DNA of 64,000 bases from Prevotella sp. HJM029 (GTDB taxonomy: Bacteria > Bacteroidota > Bacteroidia > Bacteroidales > Bacteroidaceae). The notes under the pieces are model-generated. The model worked only from the letters and a program-made list of their open reading frames with translations, was not told the origin of the DNA and did no database searches. Of the stretch, positions 44,351 through 52,907 are shown piece by piece (within the stretch, counting starts at the first letter, position 1; every line of letters starts with the position of its first letter). The DNA is taken from positions 7,013 to 71,012 of the forward strand of contig NZ_KK082662.1 in NCBI RefSeq assembly GCF_000599605.1, given 5' to 3'. The position numbers were made by a program, and so were the translations under genes.

Positions 44351-45535
44351 TTAAAAATCTAAAAGGTCAAATAGGATATCTATTTCTTTCATGACTTTCT
44401 GTTCTATTTTCTCCTTGGTGTTGCCAAAGTCTGTAAGTTTTCGAAAACCAAGCCATCCTTTACAACCTTTATACTCTTTTTTCTTTAGCTTTTCTATAAC
44501 AATGTTATCATTAGGATTTATTTGAGGTTTCTTATATTTATCTTCATAAGCTTGGCGGACATAAATACAACTATTAGCAATTGTAATCCCATATCGTGCA
44601 TTTTCATCTTTGCGTATCCTATTCCCATTATTGTAAATGTAGGATTCTTTTCTTTTAAGGATAGACTGTTCTATATTTTTTGTATCAATATTGTTTTTTA
44701 TAGAAACAACTTTCTTTCCATTTAAACGCTTATGATATGCTTGAATTTCATTTATACAGAAAGACTCTAGGCTATTAAGGTCTATCTCTTCAATACTTTT
44801 ATAATTAAAGACATAAGAAAAGAATTTTGCAATTAGAGTCCTTTCTTCTGTTGTTAGAGGTGCAGAAGGATGTGGAACTCCAAAACATGGTATACCGTTG
44901 AATGTACCCATATATATACGCGCCATTATAGGATTATGTTTCTTATCATATTTGAAAGAAAGACCATCCATTGGCATAGAAGACAATCTGTAAAACGCCT
45001 TCCTTCCACTTAGCCATACAATCATTTTAGGCTTAATTCTTCTGACTAAATCTATAGTCTGTGGAAGTGTAGCCTTTAGCAATGATTGGCTCAGTTCATT
45101 CTCCTTAACAGTGTTGAAGAAAGAGGCATTTGTTAGAACAAATCTACTTTCGTCGTCAAGAATATTAGGTTCCTCTATCTCTTTAAAGAATCTCTTTAGT
45201 TTCATGAAATAAGGCCAGGTGTGATGACGACTCCAATTTGTACAGTTCCCATACTGAAGATTTCTACCAAAATTCCCTGATATTAATTGTTCTGCCGTCA
45301 TCCCTGTAGCTGAGTTTATTCCCCAATTTGGATTCTCAATCATTTGTTGGTAAGTACTGCCAGAACCTGGGTTAATACCAGCAATTAAAATATCAACAGA
45401 ATTTACTCCTATAATTTTGTTTAAATCAGATTGAGTATAGAATGCTGGAGTATTTTCTCTACTACGATTGTCTGCTATCTTATTATACAGCTGAACCGTT
45501 TTTTCTCCCCATAGCAATAATTCTTCTTTTGTCAT
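44351..45535 (-). CDS. Uracil-DNA-glycosylase-superfamily protein with C-terminal extension
   Basis: 394 residues. Residues about 45-240 have UDG-superfamily signatures: motif 1 AGINPGSGS (52-60, GINPG as in the MUG branch), the middle VLTNASFFNT strand and motif 2 GVPHPSAP (219-226). Residues about 245-394 form a basic extension with no domain I recognise, containing YGITIANSCIYVRQAYED and KGWLGFRKL. The usual single-domain enzymes are about 160-230 residues, so the extension is the unusual part. It may add target recognition. AT-rich, in an island with decayed genes, so probably acquired. Possible roles: base-excision repair, or attack on modified foreign DNA (inference only). Confidence 0.72.
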   Translation of the reverse strand: MTKEELLLWGEKTVQLYNKIADNRSRENTPAFYTQSDLNKIIGVNSVDILIAGINPGSGSTYQQMIENPNWGINSATGMTAEQLISGNFGRNLQYGNCTNWSRHHTWPYFMKLKRFFKEIEEPNILDDESRFVLTNASFFNTVKENELSQSLLKATLPQTIDLVRRIKPKMIVWLSGRKAFYRLSSMPMDGLSFKYDKKHNPIMARIYMGTFNGIPCFGVPHPSAPLTTEERTLIAKFFSYVFNYKSIEEIDLNSLESFCINEIQAYHKRLNGKKVVSIKNNIDTKNIEQSILKRKESYIYNNGNRIRKDENARYGITIANSCIYVRQAYEDKYKKPQINPNDNIVIEKLKKKEYKGCKGWLGFRKLTDFGNTKEKIEQKVMKEIDILFDLLDF

Positions 45536-45666
45536 GTTTAAAGTATTTGTTCTCTGTAATAATTAATCCCATTTTGCTACCCGCTATAGAAAATCTATAG
45601 TCTTACGAGGTAAGCGTAACGCGCTTCTTCTTTTTCCAATGATGTCATGTATTTCTAAACACACAA

Positions 45667-45674
45667 CAAAATTA
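45667..45674 (-). promoter_or_regulatory. -7 promoter element (TAATTTTG) of the AT-rich island genes
   Basis: Minus-strand TAATTTTG lies about 130 bp before the ATG at 45535. The 444-bp gap 45536-45979 otherwise holds only the terminator-like hairpin near 45950; in such AT-rich DNA a chance match is quite possible. Confidence 0.3.
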
Positions 45675-45937
45675 ATATTTTTATTTTATTTATATTGCTG
45701 CCTGATAAGACTTTTATCTTCCAATCTGTGTAAGAGAGATTATCTTTAATATGACATATTTTGACATTAAATCTTAAATATAAGCCATTTTCTAATAAAA
45801 ACAAGCATTTTGATAATGCGTACTATTTGTAACTGGAATACAAGCCCCATAGCGTAAAAATTTCTGTATAGCCCATAGGCAAACAGATTACAGACTTTCA
45901 ATTTGTTTTTACCGGACGGCAATATTTTAAAATGAAA

Positions 45938-45969
45938 TGTGGGATTGCCCATGTAAAAACAATCCCACA
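45938..45969 (-). terminator. Terminator-like hairpin after threonine aldolase
   Basis: Arms 45938-45947 and 45960-45969 (TGTGGGATTG/CAATCCCACA) pair perfectly. On the minus strand it follows the stop at 45980 and is succeeded by CATTTCATTTT, a moderate T-rich tract. Confidence 0.6.
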
Positions 45970-45979
45970 AAGTTGATGC

Positions 45980-47020
45980 TTAACCTAATAATCTCTCCAA
46001 TTCAGCTAGCTCTTCTTCTGTCGTTGCCCACGAAGTAACAAACCGACAGATTGTGTGATGCTCATCATATTTTCCCCAATGGGTGAAAATCACTTCTTTT
46101 GCAAGGCGATTTACCTTCTCATTCGGCAGGACAATGAACTGCTGATTGGTTGGGGAATCAATATAAAACTCATACCCTTTACGTTTAAAAAGCTGTTTCA
46201 TGCGTTCTGCCATCTTGTTGGCATGACGCGAAACAGTGAAGTAAAGGTCGTCAGTAAAGAGTGCTTCAAACTGACAACCAATCAGTCTACTTTTCGCCAT
46301 GAGCGCTCCGTGCTGCTTAACAATATTGAAAAAGTGCTCGTGAGCATTGTTATGTGTGAAGACAACTGCCTCTCCACAAAGCGCTCCCTCCTTTGTTCCA
46401 CCAATATAAAAGACGTCACAATGGCGTGAAAGGTAAGGAAGCGTGATGTCACTCGTAGGAGCTGTCAGCCCGTAACCAAGTCGGGCACCATCAACATAGA
46501 GTGCAATATGATATTTTTGACAAACCTGATAGATATCATCCAAATCCTTCGCGCTGTAAAGCGTGCCATACTCTGTAGGCATAGTGATGTAAACCATACC
46601 TGGATAGACGGAGTGTGCAGCATTATCATCATGCAGAAAATCATCCATGAGCAGGTCTAATGTCTTAGCTTCCATCTTCCCTTCCTTACCAGGAATCGTG
46701 ATAACCTTATGCCCTGTGAACTCTATTGCACCAGCCTCATGCGTTGCAATGTGCCCACTATCCACAGCTATCACTCCTTCATAAGTGTGCAGAATGGAGT
46801 CAATGACTGTAGCATTGGTCTGCGTACCACCTACAAGGAACCATATTTGTGCGTCAGGATTCTCACAAGCAACCTTGATTTTCTCTTTAGCAGCATCGCT
46901 ATATTCATCATACCCATACGAAAGAGTCTTTGTCTTGTTTGTATCTATGAGCCTTTTCAGCACTAATGGATGGGCACCATTGTTGTAGTCGCTTTCAAAT
47001 GATATCATATTTTTTCTCAT
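45980..47020 (-). CDS. Low-specificity L-threonine aldolase
   Basis: 346 residues, PLP-dependent fold type I. It cleaves threonine or allo-threonine to glycine and acetaldehyde. The PLP lysine lies in YIGGTKEGAL, the His-stacking region is DSGHIATHEAGA, and DGARLGYGL carries the PLP-binding Asp. I take the ATG at 47020 (MRKNM); the ATG at 47008 (MISFESDYNNGAHP) is equally plausible because it matches the usual family start. The frame extends further to 47059 without support. Confidence 0.92.
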   Translation of the reverse strand: MRKNMISFESDYNNGAHPLVLKRLIDTNKTKTLSYGYDEYSDAAKEKIKVACENPDAQIWFLVGGTQTNATVIDSILHTYEGVIAVDSGHIATHEAGAIEFTGHKVITIPGKEGKMEAKTLDLLMDDFLHDDNAAHSVYPGMVYITMPTEYGTLYSAKDLDDIYQVCQKYHIALYVDGARLGYGLTAPTSDITLPYLSRHCDVFYIGGTKEGALCGEAVVFTHNNAHEHFFNIVKQHGALMAKSRLIGCQFEALFTDDLYFTVSRHANKMAERMKQLFKRKGYEFYIDSPTNQQFIVLPNEKVNRLAKEVIFTHWGKYDEHHTICRFVTSWATTEEELAELERLLG

Positions 47021-47135
47021 CTTAGGTTGCGAAATTAGAGAAAATCTCCTAAACCTCAAAGCGAAACAGCAAATATTTTCTTTCTCCTATATCTTATTCC
47101 CAACAAATATCATTCGTAATATTTCACTTGCCGGT

Positions 47136-47260
47136 TGACGCTTTCATTAATAATGCTCGCAGTGCTACTGCAAGCGTCAAAACATAAAAAATAACGCTCG
47201 CAGCGTTGCTGCAAGCATTAAATCTTAAGGAATGTTACTTGCAGCGTTACTGCAAGCAAT
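47136..47260. repeat. Tandem array E, 41-bp period with phased dyads
   Basis: Three units have dyads CTCGCAG/CTGCAAG (one mismatch) centred near 47165 and 47206 and the perfect CTTGCAG-cgtta-CTGCAAG centred at 47247, spaced 41 bp. The first unit is also bracketed by a 9-bp inverted repeat (TTGACGCTT at 47136, AAGCGTCAA at 47172). It lies in the 404-bp gap upstream of threonine aldolase and downstream of murQ; the rest of the gap shows nothing I can name. Confidence 0.7.
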
Positions 47261-47424
47261 AAAACCTTTTCTAATAGAACAAAAAGAGCTGGGCGAAAGG
47301 CTGAGGGCTGAGCGAATAGGTGTTTTATAAATCATTGATTCCAACTATAGCATTGCAAAATAATAGCGAGATGACCAACTTTTTAGAAAACGTTCTTGTC
47401 TCAAGCTCGTTTAAGAATAAAACG

Positions 47425-48249
47425 CTATGCCTGATTTTCGTGGCGCACTTGCTCCATCGCTTTTTTCACTGAGCCATACATGAGAAGCAATCGTTTTGCA
47501 TGGTCGTAGTCAAGACCTAATTCATCAACGAGCATACGTGTGCCTCTGTCGATGAGTTTTTTATTGGTCAGTTGCATGTTCACCATTCTATTGCCTTTCA
47601 CACGTCCCAACTTAATCATGATACTGGTGGAAATCATGTTGAGAATGAGTTTTTGCCCGGTTCCCGATTTCATGCGTGAACTACCCGTAACAAACTCGGG
47701 ACCGACAATCATCTCAATAGGAATATCACACGCTTCGGCCATGGGCGAGTCGGGGTTGCTGGTGATACAGCCCGTGAGCATACCATGTTGACGAGCTTGT
47801 TTCAATGCTCCTACGACATAGGGCGTGGTGCCCGACGCTGCGATACCTACCACTGTGTCGAGCTTTCCAATGTGGAAGGCCTCTAATTCCTCCCATCCAC
47901 GATATTCATCGTCTTCTGCATTTTCAACTGCATTGCGCAAAGCAGTGTCTCCACCTGCAATCAAACCAATAATATGGGTGGGCGGAACACCAAAGGTTGG
48001 AGGTATCTCTGAAGCATCAAGCACACCTAAACGGCCACTTGTTCCTGCACCCATATAAAAGAGTCGTCCACCTTTTTGCATTCTCGGAACCACGGCTTCT
48101 ACTAATTTTTCTATCTGGGGAATGGCCTTTTCCACCGCCAACGCAACCTTTTGATCCTCTTGGTTGATGTCAACCAACAACTCATGAATGCTCTTTTCCT
48201 CTAAATGGTCGTAGAGAGAGGGTTGTTCTGATATTTTAACGAATGCCAT
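47425..48249 (-). CDS. murQ: N-acetylmuramic acid 6-phosphate etherase
   Basis: 274 residues, SIS-fold enzyme that cleaves the lactyl ether of MurNAc-6-P to give GlcNAc-6-P and D-lactate in the cytoplasm. The family signature GAGTSGRLGVLDASEIPPTF is at about 68-87, and a second conserved stretch, GPEFVTGSSRMKSGTGQK, follows near 185. The C-terminal UBA-like helix segment is present. It is the last gene of a tight six-gene operon (52 to 47 kb, or longer). Confidence 0.96.
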   Translation of the reverse strand: MAFVKISEQPSLYDHLEEKSIHELLVDINQEDQKVALAVEKAIPQIEKLVEAVVPRMQKGGRLFYMGAGTSGRLGVLDASEIPPTFGVPPTHIIGLIAGGDTALRNAVENAEDDEYRGWEELEAFHIGKLDTVVGIAASGTTPYVVGALKQARQHGMLTGCITSNPDSPMAEACDIPIEMIVGPEFVTGSSRMKSGTGQKLILNMISTSIMIKLGRVKGNRMVNMQLTNKKLIDRGTRMLVDELGLDYDHAKRLLLMYGSVKKAMEQVRHENQA

Positions 48250-48254
48250 ATTGA

Positions 48255-49100
48255 TTACTCATTTGTTGTGTGGTATGCAATAAGTCCTTCCATCGGTGCT
48301 TGGATAATCTTGCCCATCGTCATCTGCTCCGCTTGCAAAGCCTTTGTCAATGGTGCTTGGAAATAGTGTGCAATAGAGCCAACAAAACCAATAGGCAGTT
48401 GTTCCCAGCCCACATATTGTTTGACATTCCGCACTAAGAAACGACGGAAATTGCTTTCTACTAAATCGAAGATAGCTTGGTTGTCGAGGTGTTTTGACAA
48501 GAAAGGTACGAAACTTGCTAAGAATCGGTTGGGAAATTTCTGACGATATACGCGGTCAATAAATTCGGCATTGGTCAGCGAGTATTCGGCATGGAATGCA
48601 TCGATGATGTCTTGTGGCAATTGGTTTTTAAGCACATCACCTACTAATGTTCTGCCCAAGACGGCACCACTCCCTTCATCTCCTAAAATAAAGCCGAGCG
48701 GAGAAACGTTGGCTACAATGTCTTTTCCGTCGTAAGCACACGAGTTACTGCCTGTACCTAAGATGCAAGCAATGCCTTGATGATGGCCACATAAGCTACG
48801 TGCAGCAGCCAACATGTCTGTTGCCACTTCGCAAACACCAGTAATGTTGAGTTGTTGGTGTAGTGCATCAGCCACGATGGGACTCTTTTCTTTGGTGCAA
48901 CCCGCTCCATAAAAGTACACTTCTTCAAGATTCTTCGTGGGCAGATGTGGTAGTAAATTCGTTGCCAATTCATTTGCAATCTCCTCCGTTGTTTGGAAGA
49001 AAGGGTTTGTTCCGGCTGTTTTTACGGTAGCCACTACCTTACCATGATCCACCAAGCACCAATCGGTTTTGGTCGATCCACTATCAGCTAATAATATCAT
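48255..49100 (-). CDS. BadF/BadG-type amino-sugar kinase (MurNAc/GlcNAc kinase, MurK-like)
   Basis: 281 residues of the ASKHA kinase superfamily. The phosphate-1 motif is LLADSGSTKTDWCLV, the phosphate-2-like segment is ACILGTGSNSCAYDG, and GDEGSGAVLGR is conserved in N-acetylhexosamine kinases. Placed between a MurNAc-pathway transporter/hydrolase and MurQ, it most likely makes MurNAc-6-P from MurNAc, as MurK does in Tannerella forsythia; activity on GlcNAc is also possible. It overlaps the NagX-like gene by 4 nt and precedes murQ by 5 bp. Confidence 0.88.
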   Translation of the reverse strand: MILLADSGSTKTDWCLVDHGKVVATVKTAGTNPFFQTTEEIANELATNLLPHLPTKNLEEVYFYGAGCTKEKSPIVADALHQQLNITGVCEVATDMLAAARSLCGHHQGIACILGTGSNSCAYDGKDIVANVSPLGFILGDEGSGAVLGRTLVGDVLKNQLPQDIIDAFHAEYSLTNAEFIDRVYRQKFPNRFLASFVPFLSKHLDNQAIFDLVESNFRRFLVRNVKQYVGWEQLPIGFVGSIAHYFQAPLTKALQAEQMTMGKIIQAPMEGLIAYHTTNE

Positions 49101-50248
49101 AGTTTAATAAATATATGTTTCTTATAAAGATAATAACCACAAATCCAGGTTAAGACCACAAACAGCAATGCCCATACCAAAGCGGCATTCTGCGTGCCTA
49201 TGCAGGGTTGCATCACGTCTGTAAAGAGCCATCCCTGCAAGGTTACGCCCCGAATGGAGGCGATGGAAAGAGGAATGAGCAATAAGTCGGCCCACACATA
49301 GAGTGCTAAAGGATTGACACCAAACACTCTAAAGAAGGTAATAGCACGGCTCTTGACACCTTGTTTGTCAATCACCCAGCTCAATAGGGCTAAGGTTGTT
49401 GAGGCCAATCCACAAGTGACAAGTGCAAAAGTAGGCGTCCAAAGTTTTTTACTGATGGGGCAACCATAACTTAATAGAAAGCCTAAGAAGGTGAGCACTG
49501 CACCATAGATGAAAAGCCTTTCAATTTTGTCATTGAGGGAATCTGCTGACATCACAACGCGTCCCACACAAAATCCTATCAGCACATGACCTAAAGCGGG
49601 CAATGAACTCAATAGTCCTTCGGGGTCAGGAATATCCCATTTGTAGAGATGTTGACGACCTAAGATGGCCTCGTCTATCACATTACAGATGTTGGATGCA
49701 TCGTGTGCAAAACCATTTCCTAAACATAACACCACGAAATAACCGATAAAAACAGCTGCAATCAGCCATGGAATGAATCGGTGCTTGACACTGAGTGCCA
49801 CGACGGAGGCAAACACATAGCAGAATGCTAAACGCGGAAATACACCTACCAAGCGGATATGGTCAAAGACATTGGCTGCTGCAAATAAATGGGAGAAGAA
49901 AGGAAGCGTAGCGTAATCTTCATTAAACAGGCCACGACAAAACATCATCAGCCAGCTAATTGCAATGCCAATGGCATAGAGAAGCATGCCGCGTTTGATG
50001 ATTTTCTTTGCGCAAGGCCAAGACCATTCAAAGTCATATTTGCGTAAGGAGAGATAGGTTGTGATGCCCATGATAAACATAAAGAATGGAAAAACTAAAT
50101 CCGTTGGTGTCAGTCCTAACCATTCAGCGTGTTCCAAGGGCGTGTAAACAGGCTCTCCGCCAGGATTGTTAACCAAAATCATTCCTGCGATAGTTATACC
50201 TCTTAGAATATCAACCGCCTCAATTCGGCTTGTCTTTTGTGTAGCCAT
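49097..50248 (-). CDS. NagX-like inner-membrane protein (COG4299/heparan-alpha-glucosaminide N-acetyltransferase family)
   Basis: 383 residues with about ten membrane segments. The N-terminal SRIEAVDILRGITIAGMILVNNPG and the following TPTDLVFPFFMFIMG are the signature of the NagX/HGSNAT family. Homologues sit in GlcNAc and chitin utilisation clusters; the function is uncertain, with transmembrane acetylation of amino sugars or transport as the usual guesses. It starts 5 bp after the NamZ stop and overlaps the kinase start by 4 nt. Confidence 0.87.
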   Translation of the reverse strand: MATQKTSRIEAVDILRGITIAGMILVNNPGGEPVYTPLEHAEWLGLTPTDLVFPFFMFIMGITTYLSLRKYDFEWSWPCAKKIIKRGMLLYAIGIAISWLMMFCRGLFNEDYATLPFFSHLFAAANVFDHIRLVGVFPRLAFCYVFASVVALSVKHRFIPWLIAAVFIGYFVVLCLGNGFAHDASNICNVIDEAILGRQHLYKWDIPDPEGLLSSLPALGHVLIGFCVGRVVMSADSLNDKIERLFIYGAVLTFLGFLLSYGCPISKKLWTPTFALVTCGLASTTLALLSWVIDKQGVKSRAITFFRVFGVNPLALYVWADLLLIPLSIASIRGVTLQGWLFTDVMQPCIGTQNAALVWALLFVVLTWICGYYLYKKHIFIKL

Positions 50249-50253
50249 TTGTT

Positions 50254-51477
50254 TTATTTATAAAGGTAATATTTCTTAGAAAGTTTCTTGAATGCCTCCA
50301 CGTCCTTTGCCCAATAAGGCTGAACATCGCTCCATTGATGATGCTTTAAGAATAATTCTCTAATCTTTTTGGAGCCGCAAACCTTGTTAAACATATCGGT
50401 TCGATTGCCCGATTCGTTCAAAATATCATGAGAAGGATTCAATTTATAAAGTTCTTGCAGTATATAAAACTGCACGTCACAGAGCTGCGCACGCGTGTAA
50501 TCTGTGATATAGACCTGTACACCCTGCACTTGTTGACCTTTGAATTTGCTATAGAATGGTGCATAGTATATTGGTCGAAAACAATAGCCCGGCAGATGAA
50601 GTGCATTCATTCGTGCGGTTAATGCATCGGCATCAATCCATGGTGCACCAAACACTTGGAACGGAAGCGTGTACCCTACACCAATATTTAAGCTGTCTAA
50701 TTCGCCAACGATGCCTGACATCGCATAGAAAGGAGCAATCTCTGCTTGTGGAATGTGTGGTGAGGCTGCCACCCATTTTAATTTTGTAGTAGCATAGTCC
50801 ATTTTCCTTTTCCAGCCTTTCATCTTCACAACTTCGAGCGAACAGGGATTTCCTAACATGTGCTCGCCATTCAAGAGTAGTGCCAACTCACCCACAGTGA
50901 GCCCATAGATGTAGGGTATTTTAAATGCACTTACAAATGAAATGCAGTCATCATCTGTAACATTCCCTTCAACCTTCAATCCTCCCAAGGGGTTAGGACG
51001 ATCTAAAACAACCACTTGTATATTGTGCTTCGCTGCAGCTTTCATGATGTTTCCTAAGGTGCTGATATAGGTAAACGAGCGACAACCAATATCTTGAATA
51101 TCATAAACCAGCACATCAATATCTTTCAACATCTCGTCTGATGGTTCGCGATTTGCACCATATAGTGAATAGATGGGCAAGCCTGTTTGTGCATCTTTGG
51201 CATTCCCTACATGATCTCCTGCGTGTGCATTCCCGCGAACGCCATGTTCGGGACCAAATAATGCAACTAATTTGACATTTTTGGCATCATGCAGAATATC
51301 AATGGTAGAGCGCAGTTCTTGGTCTACACCTGTAGGATTGGTGACTAATCCCACACGTTTTCCGTCTAAAATCTTAAAGTTTTGTTGTTTTAAAACTTCT
51401 AAGCCTGTTTTCACTTTCGCATTTAAGAATCCTGTAAAACAAAGACCTATTGCGAGGGAGAAGATAAATTTTTTCAT
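50254..51477 (-). CDS. namZ: Exo-beta-N-acetylmuramidase (DUF1343, NamZ type)
   Basis: 407 residues with a signal peptide (about 1-20, ending LNA). It belongs to the DUF1343 family, now known as NamZ (GH171), which releases terminal MurNAc from peptidoglycan-derived disaccharides. Conserved stretches visible are RVGLVTNPTGVD, LFGPEHGVRGNAHAGD, DVLVYDIQDIGCRSFTY and LDRPNPLGG. Acts in the periplasm or surface. It lies directly (no gap) after the MFS gene and feeds MurNAc to the kinase and MurQ. Confidence 0.93.
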   Translation of the reverse strand: MKKFIFSLAIGLCFTGFLNAKVKTGLEVLKQQNFKILDGKRVGLVTNPTGVDQELRSTIDILHDAKNVKLVALFGPEHGVRGNAHAGDHVGNAKDAQTGLPIYSLYGANREPSDEMLKDIDVLVYDIQDIGCRSFTYISTLGNIMKAAAKHNIQVVVLDRPNPLGGLKVEGNVTDDDCISFVSAFKIPYIYGLTVGELALLLNGEHMLGNPCSLEVVKMKGWKRKMDYATTKLKWVAASPHIPQAEIAPFYAMSGIVGELDSLNIGVGYTLPFQVFGAPWIDADALTARMNALHLPGYCFRPIYYAPFYSKFKGQQVQGVQVYITDYTRAQLCDVQFYILQELYKLNPSHDILNESGNRTDMFNKVCGSKKIRELFLKHHQWSDVQPYWAKDVEAFKKLSKKYYLYK

Positions 51478-52902
51478 CTATTTTTTTTCAATTACCTTTC
51501 GTCCATAGTTTGCATTGATTTCTTTTTTTACCACAATGGTCACAGCAACCGTAGCTACACAGCAGACCATCACCATCCAAAAGAAGCCCTCATAGCCCAG
51601 CCATTCTTGCAGATAGCCTGCAAACATTCCAGGAATCATCATGCTTAGTGCCATAAAAGCCGTACAGATTGCATAGTGAGCAGTCGTAAATTCACCTTCA
51701 GAAAAATACATCATGTAGAGCATGTAAGCCGTGAATCCAAAGCCATAACCAAATTGTTCGATGGCGACACAGGTACTGATTATCACTACATTTGTGGGAT
51801 GGAACATGCTCATATAAACGAAGGTGGCACAAGGAAGGGTCATAAAAAGAGCCATGGGCCATAGTGCTTTCTTCAATCCCCAGCGTGAAGATGCCACACC
51901 ACCAATGATGCCTCCCAATGTAAGGAAGAACACACCGATGGTTCCATAGATAATACCTACTTCGTCAGTTGCTAAAGCTAAACCACCTTTGGACTGAGGA
52001 TCAAGTAAAAAAGGATTAACCATTTTGAGCAAGAAGGCCTCAGGAAGGCGATAAAGCAACATGAAAACGATGGCTAAAAGTACGCCAGGTTTTCGTATGA
52101 ATGTAACAAAGGTGCGTGCAAACTCTTTCCAGATAGCTTGTGCTTGCTGCTGTTGACACTCTTCTATATGGCGCATTCCATCGGTTTTAGGCTTTGGAAG
52201 AACAAATGTGTGGTAGAGGCTTATAAGGGTGAAGATTACGGATGTAATAGCCATAGTGAGTGTCCACGAGAGCGGGATGTTATGGGAAGTACGCTCAATG
52301 TAGCCAGCAATATAGACCAAAACACCTTGTCCGAAGATAGAGGAAAGACGATAGAAAGTGCTTCTGATACCTACAAAAAAGCTTTGTTGTTGCTGGTTGA
52401 GTGCCAACATGTAAAAACCATCGGCGGCGATATCGTGTGTAGCCGAAGCAAAGGCCGTTACTATGAATAAGATTAATGTGAACGTAAAGAGTGAAATCGG
52501 TGTTGCCTGTGATGTGATGGTTGCTACATCTGGATGTGGAATACTCAGCGTGGTGAGGATAAAGGCCACACTCATGAGGATTTGCATGGACAGAATCCAC
52601 CAACGTTTTGTTTTTAAAATGTCAACAAAAGGACTCCATAGCGGTTTGATTGTCCATGGAAGATAGAGTAAACTGGTGAAAAGAGCCATTTCACCATTGG
52701 GTACTCCCATCTTTGTAAACATAGTTACCGAAATACTATTAACGATAAAATAGGGTATTCCTTCTGCAAAATAAAGCGTAGGAATCCACATCCAAGGTGA
52801 GGGTTGATTAGCTTTCATGCGACTTTGTTCTTGAAAAGGTGGATGGGGTGTAGTAAAAGGAAGCATTGTTGTGTGGCGCATCCTTTTACTACGTCCACCC
52901 AT
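51478..52902 (-). CDS. MFS muropeptide/MurNAc transporter (AmpG/MurT-like)
   Basis: 474 residues with about 12 membrane segments. The start WIPTLYFAEGIPYFIVNSISVTMF and the LLYLPWTIKPLWSPFVDIL loop are typical of AmpG-like transporters. In T. forsythia a close relative, MurT, imports MurNAc. Linked here to NamZ, the kinase and MurQ, MurNAc uptake is the natural inference. The ATG at 52902 lies 5 bp after the GT2 stop with AAAGAG before it; however the first 28 residues are unlike the family, and the ATG at 52818 (MKANQPSPW) may be the true start. Confidence 0.87.
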   Translation of the reverse strand: MGGRSKRMRHTTMLPFTTPHPPFQEQSRMKANQPSPWMWIPTLYFAEGIPYFIVNSISVTMFTKMGVPNGEMALFTSLLYLPWTIKPLWSPFVDILKTKRWWILSMQILMSVAFILTTLSIPHPDVATITSQATPISLFTFTLILFIVTAFASATHDIAADGFYMLALNQQQQSFFVGIRSTFYRLSSIFGQGVLVYIAGYIERTSHNIPLSWTLTMAITSVIFTLISLYHTFVLPKPKTDGMRHIEECQQQQAQAIWKEFARTFVTFIRKPGVLLAIVFMLLYRLPEAFLLKMVNPFLLDPQSKGGLALATDEVGIIYGTIGVFFLTLGGIIGGVASSRWGLKKALWPMALFMTLPCATFVYMSMFHPTNVVIISTCVAIEQFGYGFGFTAYMLYMMYFSEGEFTTAHYAICTAFMALSMMIPGMFAGYLQEWLGYEGFFWMVMVCCVATVAVTIVVKKEINANYGRKVIEKK

Positions 52903-52907
52903 CTCTT

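Noticed and set aside
45767-45970. Small minus-strand frame before threonine aldolase's terminator
   Set aside because: It contains the terminator hairpin and lies in very AT-rich DNA; no recognisable protein.
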